DNA of 64,000 nt from Mycobacterium sp. Marseille-P9652 (GCF_902652685.1 NZ_CACRUY010000008.1:62001-126000), one strand, 5' to 3'. Counted from the first letter of the stretch, positions 44,775 through 53,957 are shown. Numbers and translations are program-made. The notes: generated from the letters alone by a model not told the origin.

Positions 44775-44839
44775 GACGGCAGCGAGGCGCCGATGTCCTA
44801 GGCCAGGGCCGGCCGCGCCGCGTTCAGTAGGGTGACGAC

Positions 44840-46051
44840 GTGCATGTGACCGCGATCACCGCGCTACCCGGCGAGCTGGCCACCATGCGCGAGGTCGTCG
44901 AGACGCTGGCGCCGATCGAGCGCGCCGCGGGGGAGCCGGGCGAACGGCGGGCGGCCGAGTGGATCGTCGAGCGCCTGAACGCGGCCGGCGCCCGGAACGC
45001 GCGCATAGAGGTCGAAGAGTTCTATGGCGGCTACCCGCGACTGCACGCCAGACTGTCGGCGGTCGGGGCGGTGGCGGGCATCGCCGCCCTGGTCACCCGC
45101 CGCCTGCGCGCGCCGGCCGCCCTGGCCGGGCTGGGGGCCGGCCTGGCCATCGCCGACGACTGCTCGAACGGCGTCCGGTTCGCGCGCCGGGCCATCGAAA
45201 AGCCTTCCACCACATGGAACGTCGTCGCCGAGGCCGGTGACCCGGACGGCGAGCGGACGGTCGTCGTGTGTGCGCACCACGACGCCGCGCACAGCGGGAA
45301 GTTCTTCGAGCCGGGCTACCAACGGTTCTTCGTCGAACGCTTCCCCGGGATCGTCGAGCGAATCGACACCTCGCTGCCCAACTGGTGGCCCTCGATATTC
45401 GCGCCGGCGCTGGCCGGCATCGGCGCGCTGCGCGGCAACCGGAAGATGATGCTGGCGGGTGCGGCGGCGAGCGCGGTGGGCGTTGCCGTGTTCGCCGACA
45501 TCGCCAGGAGCCCGATCGTCCCCGGGGCCAACGACAATCTGTCCGCGGTCGCGCTGCTCGTCGCGCTCGCCGAGCGCCTGCGGGAGCGACCGGTCCGGGG
45601 CGTGCGGGTGTTGCTGGTCTCGCTCGGCGCCGAGGAGCAGTTGCAGGGCGGCATCTACGGTTTCATGGCGCGCCACAAGGACCGGCTCGACCGCGACCGC
45701 ACGTCGTTTCTGAACTTCGACACCGTCGGCTCGCCCGAGCTGATCATGCTCGAGGGCGAGGGCACCACCGTCATGGAGGACTACTACCACCGGCCGTTCC
45801 GCGATCTCGTCGTCCGGGCCGCCGAGCGCGCCGAGGCGCCCCTGCGGCGAGGCATGCGGTCGCGCAACAGCACCGACGCGGTGTTGATGAGCCGGGCGGG
45901 ATATCCGACCGCGTGCTTCTCCTCGATCGACCGCCACAAGGCGCTGTCGAACTACCACCAGATGACCGACACCCCGGACAACGTCGTCTACGAAACGATC
46001 ACGCACGCCATCACCGTCGCCGAGGCGGTGGTGCGCGAGCTGGCCCGCTGA
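44840..46051 (+). CDS. M28 family zinc peptidase with membrane segment
   Basis: This 403-residue protein has the M28 aminopeptidase fold split by a hydrophobic region. The zinc ligands are visible: His and Asp in VVCAHHDAAHSG, Asp in PGANDNLSAV, the Glu pair in GAEEQLQGG, Asp in FLNFDTVG and His in LSNYHQMTDTP. Hydrophobic stretches at about 75-112 and another Ala/Gly-rich stretch at about 190-220 suggest membrane association. The start is GTG 44840. It lies between the DUF302 and WS/DGAT genes, with gaps of 65 and 109 bases. The substrate is unknown. Confidence 0.83.
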   Translation: MHVTAITALPGELATMREVVETLAPIERAAGEPGERRAAEWIVERLNAAGARNARIEVEEFYGGYPRLHARLSAVGAVAGIAALVTRRLRAPAALAGLGAGLAIADDCSNGVRFARRAIEKPSTTWNVVAEAGDPDGERTVVVCAHHDAAHSGKFFEPGYQRFFVERFPGIVERIDTSLPNWWPSIFAPALAGIGALRGNRKMMLAGAAASAVGVAVFADIARSPIVPGANDNLSAVALLVALAERLRERPVRGVRVLLVSLGAEEQLQGGIYGFMARHKDRLDRDRTSFLNFDTVGSPELIMLEGEGTTVMEDYYHRPFRDLVVRAAERAEAPLRRGMRSRNSTDAVLMSRAGYPTACFSSIDRHKALSNYHQMTDTPDNVVYETITHAITVAEAVVRELAR

Positions 46052-46160
46052 GCCGTACGGGCCGGTCCGCACAGTCGACGAACGGCACCACTGGTGAGGA
46101 CCAAAGTCTGCTGACCCCGCGCGCGAGCCGCCGTAGGTTCTGTGCAAAAGGGAGCAGACC

Positions 46161-47525
46161 ATGACGTCATTCATGCGCGCGAGCGACGCCTTCACCTGGG
46201 CGATGGAGACCGACCCACGGCTGCGGTCGACCGTGGTGAGCGTGGTGCTCCTGGACCGCTCGCCGGACTGGGACGAGGTGCGCGAACGCTTCGACCTGAT
46301 CAGCCGCAAGCTCCCCATGTTCCGGCAACGGGTCGTCGAGTCACCACCGCCGACCCCGCCGCGCTGGGAGTACTACCGGGACTTCGACCTCGACTACCAC
46401 CTGCGACGGATCGCCCTCCCCGCGCCGGGCACGCTCGACGACGTGCTCGAGCTGGCCCGGGTGGCCGAGATGCAGGACTTCGACCGGGCCCGCGCGCTGT
46501 GGGAGACCACCTTGATCGACGGCCTCGAAGACGGCGGCGCGGCGATGATGTGCAAGTTCCACCACGCTCTCACCGACGGCGTCGGCGGCGTCCAGATCGC
46601 CATGCACCTGTTCAACCTGTCCGAGGCGCTCTACGAGCACGAACCCCTGCCGCCAGAACCCGAGGTGTCGAACCCCGGGCCGCTGAGCGGATACCGCGAC
46701 ACGTGGCGATACGACGTCGGTCTGCTCGGCAGCGCGGTCGCGGGGGCGGTCAGGGGCGCGCCGCGGATGGTGGTCGACACGGCCCGGCGGCCCGTCGCCA
46801 CGGTGCGATCCGCCGCGTCCACCGCCGCATCGGTGTACCGCACCGTCCGGCCGATCGGCCGGCCCGGTTCGCCACTGGTGACCCGGCGCGGTTTGACCCG
46901 GCGCCTCGGCGTGCACGAGGTGCCGATGCCGCTCCTGCGGGAGGCGGCGCACCGGTGTGGCGGGGCGCTCAACGACGCCTTCGTCGCCGGCGTGGCCGGG
47001 GGCCTGCGCCGCTATCACGAGAAGCACGGGGTCTCCGTCGGCGACCTGCACCTCACGATGCCGGTCAGCCTGCGCACCAAGGCCGACGACATGGGCGGTA
47101 ACCGGATCACCCTGATGCGCTTCGACGTACCCGTCGGCGAGGCCGACCCAGCCGCCCGGATCAAGGCCGTCCACGAGCGCACGTCCACGGTGCGCGGGGA
47201 AGGCTCGCTGCCCTACACGCAGCTGATCGCCGCCGCGCTGAACCTGATGCCGCGCTGGTACATCGGTTCGGTGCTGCGCCACGTCGACTTCCTGGCCAGC
47301 GACGTGCCGGGCGTGCCCGTGCCCGTCTTCCTCGGCGGGGCCCCGGTGCGCGCCCAGTACGCCTTCGGTCCCACGATCGGCGCGTCGGTCAACGTCACGC
47401 TGCTCACCTACGTCGACACCTGCGCCCTCGGAATCAACGTCGACACCGCCGCGATCCCGGATTTCGACGTCTTCCATGACGCGCTTGTCGCGGGCTTCGA
47501 CGAAATACTGGCGCTGGCACGCTGA
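46161..47525 (+). CDS. Wax ester synthase/diacylglycerol acyltransferase (Tgs family)
   Basis: This WS/DGAT enzyme has 454 residues and makes triacylglycerol or wax esters from acyl-CoA. The acyltransferase motif HHALTDG is complete, with His134, His135 and Asp139. The PLW-type segment reads RALWETTLIDGL, and the C-terminal half has the family NDAFVAGVAGGLRRYHEKHG and ASDVPG-like motifs. From gene order and sequence it looks like the counterpart of M. tuberculosis Rv1760. The ATG at 46161 has AAGGGAG upstream. Members act at the inner membrane and form storage lipid under hypoxia or stress. Confidence 0.88.
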   Translation: MTSFMRASDAFTWAMETDPRLRSTVVSVVLLDRSPDWDEVRERFDLISRKLPMFRQRVVESPPPTPPRWEYYRDFDLDYHLRRIALPAPGTLDDVLELARVAEMQDFDRARALWETTLIDGLEDGGAAMMCKFHHALTDGVGGVQIAMHLFNLSEALYEHEPLPPEPEVSNPGPLSGYRDTWRYDVGLLGSAVAGAVRGAPRMVVDTARRPVATVRSAASTAASVYRTVRPIGRPGSPLVTRRGLTRRLGVHEVPMPLLREAAHRCGGALNDAFVAGVAGGLRRYHEKHGVSVGDLHLTMPVSLRTKADDMGGNRITLMRFDVPVGEADPAARIKAVHERTSTVRGEGSLPYTQLIAAALNLMPRWYIGSVLRHVDFLASDVPGVPVPVFLGGAPVRAQYAFGPTIGASVNVTLLTYVDTCALGINVDTAAIPDFDVFHDALVAGFDEILALAR

Positions 47526-47714
47526 TTCGCGGGTCCCGGAACGGTCACGGGCTCGTATCGATATGGCCCCATGGGGTGGCACAGCCCGCCGATTGCACAA
47601 ATCATGGCACAGGGCGCCCTTGAGGACCGAGTAGCCGCGACGATGCGCAGCGCATGGTTTCCTCCCGCCGTCGGGTGGCGGATATCGCTGGGGCGCAACA
47701 GGAGGTACCACAGC
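47526..47714 (+). promoter_or_regulatory. Leader region of ANTAR gene with several hairpins
   Basis: This 189-base gap contains CCCCATGGGG (47567-47576), ATGCG-CAG-CGCAT (47643-47655) and CCGCC-N7-GGCGG (47665-47681), followed by GGAGGT just before the ANTAR start. ANTAR proteins act by binding paired RNA hairpins, so a structured leader is notable. None of the loops is a clean hexaloop, so target status is uncertain. Confidence 0.35.
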
Positions 47715-48005
47715 ATGATGGCGAACTGGGTTCCAGCCCAGACTTCGTGCGGCCCGAACTCCGGCCGCATTCTCGACACCGCCCGGGGCATCCTGATCGG
47801 GCTGCGCCGGTGCCCGTCGGACGCAGCGTTCGACGAATTGCACACCGCCGCACTACGTCACAAGGTGCCGGTGTTCGCGATGGCGTGGGCGCTGGTGCAC
47901 CTGGCCGGCGATGGCGAGGAGACGCCCAGTTTCGAAGAGGCACAGTCGGCGGCACGGCACGAGTGGGGTGCCCTGTTCGGCCGGACCGCGGCGATGACCC
48001 ACTGA
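47715..48005 (+). CDS. Stand-alone ANTAR-domain protein
   Basis: This 96-residue protein is essentially one ANTAR RNA-binding domain. The helical core ILDTARGILIGLRRCPSDAA followed by FDELHTAALRHKVPVF and AMAWALVHLA matches the conserved Ala/Leu pattern of three-helix ANTAR modules. There is no GAF, PAS or receiver domain in front. The ATG at 47715 has GGAGGT 8 bases upstream, which decides the start over longer frames. ANTAR proteins prevent transcription termination or block ribosome sites by holding two hairpins. The signal input here is unclear. Confidence 0.78.
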   Translation: MMANWVPAQTSCGPNSGRILDTARGILIGLRRCPSDAAFDELHTAALRHKVPVFAMAWALVHLAGDGEETPSFEEAQSAARHEWGALFGRTAAMTH

Positions 48006-48074
48006 GCCGAGCTCGAGCGGCCGGGTTCTCGAGGGGTAACGCGGACGGCGGGCTAACTGGCGTGACGGCGTGAC

Positions 48075-48821
48075 TCAGCGCGCCCACACGGGCGAGCCGG
48101 CGGCCTTGCGGAGCGCCTGGGTGATGCGCCGCTCCTTGTGCCGGAACCGCTCGGAGGGCGCCGGGACGGAGATGGCGACCACCCCGTGGGCGGCGGTGCG
48201 TCGCGCGATGGCCGCCGCGGAGATGCCCGGCGTGTGCTCGTCGCGGTCGAAAGCAAGGCCATTGCAACGGATCTCGTCGATCTCGTCGCGCAGCCGGTCG
48301 GCGGTTTCGGGGTCCAGGCGCGACAGGACGACCCGCGCTTCTGCGTCGTCGAGTGCCGCCAGGGCCGCCTTCCCGTTGGCCGTCGACTCCAACGGGAAGC
48401 GGACACCGACGGCCGACACCGCCCGCAGCCGGTGTGTGGACTCGATCTGGTCGATGAACCGCATCCGCCGCCCCCGCAGCACCGACAGGTCGACGGTCTC
48501 GCCCCCGGTGGCCTGCGCCACGCCCTCGATGGTCGGACGGAAGATCGCCGCAATGCGGGCGCCGTCGGCCCGCCCCATGCCCAGTAGCCGCTCGCCGACG
48601 GAGAACCGGCCCCGGGAGTCGACGCTGGCCAACCCGACCTCGACCAGGCCGACGAGCAGGCGGCGAGTCGTCGATTTGGCCAGCCCGAGCCGCTCACCGA
48701 GGTCCACCAGGCGCAGTTGACCGGGCTCGGCGGCGATCTCGTCCAGCGCGGCGGCGGCCCTGCGTAACACCTGGATGCCCTCGTCGCGTCCAGTTGGCGA
48801 ACTGTCCCCCGTATTCGACAC
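48075..48821 (-). CDS. IclR family transcriptional regulator
   Basis: This 248-residue regulator has an N-terminal winged HTH (LRLVDLGERLGLAKSTTRRLLVGLVEVGL) and a C-terminal GAF-like effector domain with the family segments LRAVSAVGVRFPLESTANGKAAL and GVVAISVPAP. From sequence and neighbours it is the probable counterpart of M. tuberculosis Rv1773c. The GTG at 48821 lies 6 bases downstream of a TATAGT -10 box, so the message is probably leaderless. It is divergent from the FAD oxidase and presumably controls it. IclR proteins often respond to aromatic or short-chain acids. Confidence 0.87.
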   Translation of the reverse strand: MSNTGDSSPTGRDEGIQVLRRAAAALDEIAAEPGQLRLVDLGERLGLAKSTTRRLLVGLVEVGLASVDSRGRFSVGERLLGMGRADGARIAAIFRPTIEGVAQATGGETVDLSVLRGRRMRFIDQIESTHRLRAVSAVGVRFPLESTANGKAALAALDDAEARVVLSRLDPETADRLRDEIDEIRCNGLAFDRDEHTPGISAAAIARRTAAHGVVAISVPAPSERFRHKERRITQALRKAAGSPVWAR

Positions 48822-48826
48822 ACGTC

Positions 48827-48836
48827 CACTATAGTG
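48827..48836. promoter_or_regulatory. Overlapping divergent -10 boxes in a palindrome (IclR / FAD oxidase)
   Basis: CACTATAGTG is a perfect 10-base palindrome in the 67-base gap. It supplies TATAGT as a -10 hexamer on both strands: minus strand for the IclR gene, plus strand for the oxidase, which then has a leader of about 47 bases with GGAGAGG before its ATG. The two promoters overlap, so they should compete. The promoter assignment is inferred. Confidence 0.5.
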
Positions 48837-48888
48837 ATCCGCACAGCGAATCAGCAAAGACCGAAATGCGGTTCAAAGGAGAGGCAGT

Positions 48889-50229
48889 ATGGGCGCGCTT
48901 CCGGCCGGGCGGCATTACTTCCGTGGCGACGAGGGTTACGAGGACGCCCGCCGCGCCACCGTCTGGCACCAGGGCGTGCCCGAGCGCTACCCCGAGGTGA
49001 TCGTCCAGGCCGTGGACGCCGACGACATCGTCGCCGGCCTGCGTTACGCGAAGGCCCACGGACACACGGTCAGCATCGTCTCGGGCGGACACAGCTTCGC
49101 GGCCAGCCACCTTCGTGACGGCGCCGTGCTGCTCGACGTCAGCCGCCTGGACCACGCCACCATCGACGCCGAGAACAAGACCGCGGTCGTGGGCCCCGGC
49201 AAGGGCGGCAGCCTGCTCATGGCCGACCTCGAGGCGCAGGGCCTGTTCTTCCCCGGCGGCCACTGCAAGGGCGTCTGCCTCGGCGGTTATCTGCTGCAGG
49301 GCGGGTACGGCTGGAACAGCCGCGTCTACGGGCCGGCGTGCGAGAGCGTCGTCGGACTGGACGTCATCACCGCCGACGGCGAACGGATCTACTGCGACGC
49401 CGACCATCACCCCGACCTGTTCTTCGCCGCACGCGGCGCCGGCCCCGGGTTCTTCGGCGTGGTGACCTCGTTCCACCTCAAGCTGTACCCGCGCCCGGCG
49501 GTGTGCGGCACCAGCGTCTACGTCTATCCCTGGGACGTCGCCGACGAGATCTACACCTGGGCCCGAAGCATCAGCGCCGAGGTCGATCGCCGCGTCGAGA
49601 TGCAGGCCATCGCCACCCGCAGCCTGCCCGAGATGGGCATCGACACCCGCGCCATCGCCTTCGCGTCGCCGGCGTTCGCCGACTCCGAGGAGGAGGCAGA
49701 GCAGGCGCTGGCCATCTTCAGCACCTGCCCGGTGGTGGACAAGGCGCTGGTGAAAGTTCCCTACATGCCCAGCGACCTGCCCACCTGGTACACCGCGGTC
49801 ATGACCCACTACCTCGACGACCACCGCTACGCGGCGGACAACATGTGGACCTCGGCGCCTGCGGAGCAGCTGCTCCCCGGCATCCGGACGATCCTCGACA
49901 CGATGCCGCCCTCCCCGTCGCACTTCCTCTGGCTGAACTGGGGGCCGTCCCCCCAGCGCCAGGAGATGGCCTACAGCGTGGAAGACGAGATCTACCTGGC
50001 GCTCTACGGCTCGTGGAAGGATCCCGCCGACGACGCCAAATACGGCGACTGGGCGGGATCGAACATGGCCGCCATGTCGCACCTCGCGACCGGCATCCAG
50101 CTGGCCGACGAGAACCTGGGCCGCCGGCCCGCCCGCTTCGCCTCCAACGAGGCGATGGCCCGCCTCGATAAGGCGCGCGCCACCTACGACCCCGATGGTT
50201 TGTTCAACAGCTGGATGGGACGGCTCTAG
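48889..50229 (+). CDS. FAD-binding oxidase (berberine-bridge/vanillyl-alcohol oxidase type)
   Basis: This is a 446-residue PCMH-type flavoprotein. The His of the SGGHSF loop and the Cys of GGHCKGVCLGGY occupy the positions used for bicovalent FAD attachment in berberine-bridge-type oxidases. The C-terminal YDPDGLFNSWMG is the usual family end. By sequence and position it is the likely counterpart of M. tuberculosis Rv1774. It oxidises an alcohol or phenolic substrate with O2. The next gene begins directly after its stop, so the two products probably act on one substrate. Confidence 0.87.
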   Translation: MGALPAGRHYFRGDEGYEDARRATVWHQGVPERYPEVIVQAVDADDIVAGLRYAKAHGHTVSIVSGGHSFAASHLRDGAVLLDVSRLDHATIDAENKTAVVGPGKGGSLLMADLEAQGLFFPGGHCKGVCLGGYLLQGGYGWNSRVYGPACESVVGLDVITADGERIYCDADHHPDLFFAARGAGPGFFGVVTSFHLKLYPRPAVCGTSVYVYPWDVADEIYTWARSISAEVDRRVEMQAIATRSLPEMGIDTRAIAFASPAFADSEEEAEQALAIFSTCPVVDKALVKVPYMPSDLPTWYTAVMTHYLDDHRYAADNMWTSAPAEQLLPGIRTILDTMPPSPSHFLWLNWGPSPQRQEMAYSVEDEIYLALYGSWKDPADDAKYGDWAGSNMAAMSHLATGIQLADENLGRRPARFASNEAMARLDKARATYDPDGLFNSWMGRL

Positions 50230-51051
50230 ATGACCGGCGACCTCTATCTCGGCTATCGCCACGACGATGCCGACACGCCTTTCGGCAAGTTCTTCAAGCC
50301 CGAGATGGCCCCGCTGCCCAGGCACGTCGCCGAGGCGCTGGAGCACGGTCCGCAGGGGGGCATGGCCCTGCTGGCCTTCGAGGATGCCGCAAGCGTCGCC
50401 GCCCCGGGTTACCAGCAGACCGAGAACGGCTACGGCGTGCTCGACGACGGGAGCCTGCAGGTGTCGGTCCGCACCGACATGCCCGGTGTCACGCCGCCGA
50501 TGTGGGCGTGGTGGTTCGGCTGGCACGGGTGCGACACGCGCCGGTACAAGCTGTGGCACCCGCGTGCTCACCTCTCCGCCGCCTGGAGGGACGGCAGTGC
50601 GGATGAAAGGGACGCGGGCCGGCGGGGTGACCGGCGATACGTCGGGCGCTGCTCGCTGATCAGCGAGTACATCGGCTCGAGCTTGCTGCGCGCCGCAATC
50701 CAATTCGTCGCGCCGTCGGCGATGGGCCTGCCCGCGGACGGCGGCGACGCCGTGGCCATCTGCGCGAGGCTGGGGTCGGGGGACGCGCCGGTCGACATCG
50801 GGTGGTTCGTCCACCACGTCCGGTCCACCCCGTCGGGCGCCGAAATGCGGTCGCGGTTCTGGATGGGCGGCCCGCACATTGCCGTCCGCAACGGCCCCGG
50901 CGTGGCGTCGCGGGCCATTCGACCCATCGCCTCGCGGATCATCGGGTCGCCGGAGGTCATGGCCCGAAACCTGCTGGTGCACTGCGCGCAGGAGATGAAC
51001 CACCTGGCCGGATTTCTGCCCGAGCTCTACGAGGTGTTCGGCGAGGAGTAG
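50230..51051 (+). CDS. DAPG hydrolase (PhlG)-like zinc hydrolase
   Basis: This 273-residue protein is related to PhlG, which cleaves the C-C bond of 2,4-diacetylphloroglucinol and is the probable counterpart of M. tuberculosis Rv1775. Zinc-ligand candidates are the His in YKLWHPRAH, a Glu in ISEYIG and the HxxxE pair in VHCAQEMNHL, the same spacing as in PhlG. The aromatic WWFGWHG segment lines the pocket. It begins the base after the oxidase stop, under the same promoter and the IclR regulator. A diketide or acyl-phenol substrate is a fair guess only. Confidence 0.83.
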   Translation: MTGDLYLGYRHDDADTPFGKFFKPEMAPLPRHVAEALEHGPQGGMALLAFEDAASVAAPGYQQTENGYGVLDDGSLQVSVRTDMPGVTPPMWAWWFGWHGCDTRRYKLWHPRAHLSAAWRDGSADERDAGRRGDRRYVGRCSLISEYIGSSLLRAAIQFVAPSAMGLPADGGDAVAICARLGSGDAPVDIGWFVHHVRSTPSGAEMRSRFWMGGPHIAVRNGPGVASRAIRPIASRIIGSPEVMARNLLVHCAQEMNHLAGFLPELYEVFGEE

Positions 51052-51079
51052 CGCTGGGGACCGGAAGCGGTTGCGCCCG

Positions 51080-51520
51080 TTACCCGGACGGCTGGGGCAG
51101 ACCGATGACCACGAACGCCTCGACGGCCGTGGCGTGCCCGAAACCCTCGACCTCCACGCGCCACTCGTAGATCCCCGGATCCAGGGGAATGCCGGCGGGG
51201 ATGTTGAGGGTCAGCGGCATGCGCACGGACGTCCCGTGGATCGCCCCGGGCGGGCGACCGGCCTCCGCGGATGCTTCGAATGAAATCAACTGCGGCCCTT
51301 GCGGTCCCATGATCTCCACCGGCTCTCCGTCGGTGGTGAGCAGCTGGCATTTCAGCTTGTGCTGCTTGTTGGTCTCGTCCCAGTCGATGTCGAGGAACAC
51401 CACCAACGCGAAAGGGGGAGTGGGGGTTTGGCACTGCCGCCAGCCCAGCCCGAGGGCGTGGACTTTGCCGGATTGGGCGTCGGCCTGGGCCGCGTCCGCG
51501 AGGAACAGGCTGATTTTCAT
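51080..51520 (-). CDS. Conserved hypothetical protein (beta-rich)
   Basis: This 146-residue soluble protein is rich in beta strands. It opens with MKISLFLADAAQAD and has the pattern of an immunoglobulin-like or C2-like sandwich (LTLNIPAGIPLDPGIYEWRV near the end). No signal peptide, cysteine pair or catalytic motif is apparent. By position it may match M. tuberculosis Rv1778c, but I cannot confirm this. It converges on the DAPG-hydrolase-like gene with 28 bases between stops. Confidence 0.7.
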   Translation of the reverse strand: MKISLFLADAAQADAQSGKVHALGLGWRQCQTPTPPFALVVFLDIDWDETNKQHKLKCQLLTTDGEPVEIMGPQGPQLISFEASAEAGRPPGAIHGTSVRMPLTLNIPAGIPLDPGIYEWRVEVEGFGHATAVEAFVVIGLPQPSG

Positions 51521-51661
51521 GCGCCGCCCGAGGCGGGGGTCGATCTTCCGGTCCTCACCGCGACATCCCGCCCTCCGATTGCCGGCGAATCACGGAACCC
51601 GGCCGGGCCCGTCGGCTGGATATTACGCCTGGGCCGGGCCCGCCAGTCCGGCTGCCCGCGC

Positions 51662-52006
51662 TCAGGCGTTGCCCGGCTTCGGGGCCTGGGTGTCCTCCAC
51701 GGGGGTGAGCTTCTGGGGGCAATAGGCCTGGGCCGCGAGCGCCGCGAACTTCGCCGCGCCGTCGCCCTGGAACCCCGGATTCTTGTCCTGCAGGTTCTTG
51801 ACGATCTCGAAGCCCTCCATGCCGTTGTCGGCGAGGTCGCACACCGACTTGCCGGCCGCCACCGCCCGCTCGGGGCTCATGTAGACCAGACCGGCCTGGC
51901 TGAGAGTGTTCAGGAACGCCTGATCTCTGGCGGTGAGGTCGGCGTGGGCCGGGGCGGCGGTGCCGATCGCCACGGCGACACCGGCCAGCAGCAGTACCTT
52001 CTTCAT
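51662..52006 (-). CDS. DUF732 secreted protein
   Basis: This 114-residue exported protein has a KK n-region, a hydrophobic core and the AHA-DL cleavage site. The mature part is a small helical DUF732 domain: ARDQAFLNTLSQAGL, GKSVCDLADNG and AAQAYCPQ, with two cysteines that would form a disulfide. DUF732 proteins are very common in mycobacterial secretomes and have no known role. It lies in the interval where M. tuberculosis has Rv1776c and cyp144. Confidence 0.85.
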   Translation of the reverse strand: MKKVLLLAGVAVAIGTAAPAHADLTARDQAFLNTLSQAGLVYMSPERAVAAGKSVCDLADNGMEGFEIVKNLQDKNPGFQGDGAAKFAALAAQAYCPQKLTPVEDTQAPKPGNA

Positions 52007-52145
52007 AGTTCCGAGATTCTCGCAAAGTGGGGAGGCGATTGCATCCGCTGCGACGAACGGAACGTTAACGCAGGCTGCCCGGCGGGTGAAATGCCAATGA
52101 TTCTGAGTGGCAGCACCATTGGCCGCCTTGAAGCGAGCGAATCGG

Positions 52146-53957
52146 CTACTCCGCCGGCGGCAACTGCCGGGGCCCGTCGGGCGCGTCCAGCTCGCGGGGC
52201 CCGTCGCGCTCCATCAACTCCAGACGGGCGTCGCGCCCGCTCGACCCCAGCGTCCGGCGACCCGCGCCCTCGGCGGATATCTCCCGCATCGACGCATGCG
52301 CGGCGTCGCCGGCCGCGTACCCGGCGGCCCCGTGGTCACGAGCGTGCTCGCCGCGCGACGATGCGACCCGCCCGGGCGCGGCGGCCGCGGGGCGGGGCTC
52401 CGCGCCGCCCGGGTCCGTCGCTTGGGAGTCGAGGGTGACCTTGCGAGTTCGCTTGAGCGAGAACGTGATCTCCTCCACCTCCTCGAACACCTGGCGCGCG
52501 GTGCGCAGCGGCGCGGTGGTGTTGTCGATCACCCGGGCGACGAACGGCGGCACCAACGGCCGAACCCAGCGGGCGGCGGCTTTGGTGGCGTCGGGCAGCG
52601 ACGGGATCAAGGGGGTGGCCCGCTCGCGGTGCGGTTCGACGTCGGCGACGGGTTCGACCGGCGCCGGCAGGCTCTCCGGCGTGCCGTCGTCTGTCGCGCC
52701 CGCGGGATATCGCGTGATCGCCCGGCTCGCCGCTTCGGCTTCGGCGGCAATCGGCAGATACATGTCGTCTTCCTCCGGCGGTTCAATCGGCGGGGCGGGC
52801 TCGAATTCGCGCCGCGACGACGCGGGCGCGGGCCCCTCGATGGCCTCGGCAACGCGGCGGCGCTGCCGCTCGCGGTCTATCTCGATCTGCGCCTCGACGG
52901 CGAGGCGGGCCTGCGTGAGTTGGTGCTCCGCCCAGAGGATCTCGGCCTCGCGGCGCACCTCGGCGCGCTTGACCGCGATCGCGGTGTCGGCGTCGAGCTC
53001 GGCGCGTTCGCGCTCCGCGCGCGCGGCCGTCCGCCGGTCGTGTGTCGTCTGGCCACGCCACAGCCCGAGTATCAGCGGCAGGACACAGAGCAGCGCGCAC
53101 GCCGCGCTCGTCGCCAGCCGCAGCGACAGCGCCCCGGCGCCGGCCAAGTCGTTCATGGCGACCCAGCGGGCACCCAGACCCCGGCCCGCGCCGGCGGCCG
53201 CGTTCCGGCGCGCCTCGTCGAGGGTTTGCCGCTCGCGCGCGATCGCGGCGTCGAGACCGGGCGCCCGGGAGTCGCGGGTCGCGAGGGCAACGTCCAACTG
53301 TCGTTGCGCGTCGGCGAGAAGGTCGTTGGCCGTGCGCGTTTCGGGCCCCGGGCCGGGAACGCCGGTGATGCGCGTCTGCGGGCAGGCCGGCGTCGGGTTG
53401 TACTCGCAACGGGCCACGACCAGGGCCTTGTCCTGCTGCTCGCGGGCCTGGTCGACGGCGCGGTCGAGCGCGGCGCGCGCGTCCACGTCCTGCTGCAGCG
53501 AGGCCGCCGCCCGGGCCACGGCCGGCGTGGAGTCCGCGTTGCGCAGCGCCGTCTCGTCCAGGCGGTGATCGATGGGACCCGCGAACACCGCGAGCGACGC
53601 CAGTTCACCGATCAAGACACCGGTCGCCAGCGCGACGGCGGCGCGGGCCGCGATGCCCCGCCGGCCCCGGTGCGGCGCCCCGACGGTGCCCCGCGTGACC
53701 GCCCCCACGAGCAGCCCGAAGAGCAGGGCGAGGGGCAGCACGGCCGCCAGCGACCACCCCGTCGACTGGCGAAGGGCCACGGCGGCGACCGCCCAGGCGA
53801 GCAGCGCCCCCACCAGCACCACCGCGCCGGCGACGGCGTAGGCGGACCGCTCGTGGGGCTCACCCGGCTCGGCGCGGTGACCGCCACCGAGCCACGGGAG
53901 CAGGCTTCCGGCGCGGGACACGGCGGCGGGGGACTCAGCGATATCGTGGGCGCCCAT
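52146..53957 (-). CDS. DUF4407 membrane protein (Rv1779c-like)
   Basis: This 603-residue protein has membrane helices at about 40-60, 68-88, 108-128 and 260-280. Between the third and fourth is a long periplasmic helical segment with two cysteines (RCEYNPTPACP). After the last helix comes a highly charged coiled coil (RTAARAERERAELDADTAIA region, then EAEILWAEHQLTQARLAVEA), then a disordered Pro/Glu/Asp-rich tail. The topology matches DUF4407. Size and place fit M. tuberculosis Rv1779c. The ATG at 53957 has GGAGGTG about 11 bases upstream. Function unknown. Confidence 0.8.
   Translation of the reverse strand: MGAHDIAESPAAVSRAGSLLPWLGGGHRAEPGEPHERSAYAVAGAVVLVGALLAWAVAAVALRQSTGWSLAAVLPLALLFGLLVGAVTRGTVGAPHRGRRGIAARAAVALATGVLIGELASLAVFAGPIDHRLDETALRNADSTPAVARAAASLQQDVDARAALDRAVDQAREQQDKALVVARCEYNPTPACPQTRITGVPGPGPETRTANDLLADAQRQLDVALATRDSRAPGLDAAIARERQTLDEARRNAAAGAGRGLGARWVAMNDLAGAGALSLRLATSAACALLCVLPLILGLWRGQTTHDRRTAARAERERAELDADTAIAVKRAEVRREAEILWAEHQLTQARLAVEAQIEIDRERQRRRVAEAIEGPAPASSRREFEPAPPIEPPEEDDMYLPIAAEAEAASRAITRYPAGATDDGTPESLPAPVEPVADVEPHRERATPLIPSLPDATKAAARWVRPLVPPFVARVIDNTTAPLRTARQVFEEVEEITFSLKRTRKVTLDSQATDPGGAEPRPAAAAPGRVASSRGEHARDHGAAGYAAGDAAHASMREISAEGAGRRTLGSSGRDARLELMERDGPRELDAPDGPRQLPPAE

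Noticed and set aside
47571-47714. N-terminal extension of the ANTAR protein from an upstream start
   Set aside because: GGAGGT with proper spacing sits at the ATG at 47715, and the extra 48 residues have no domain character.
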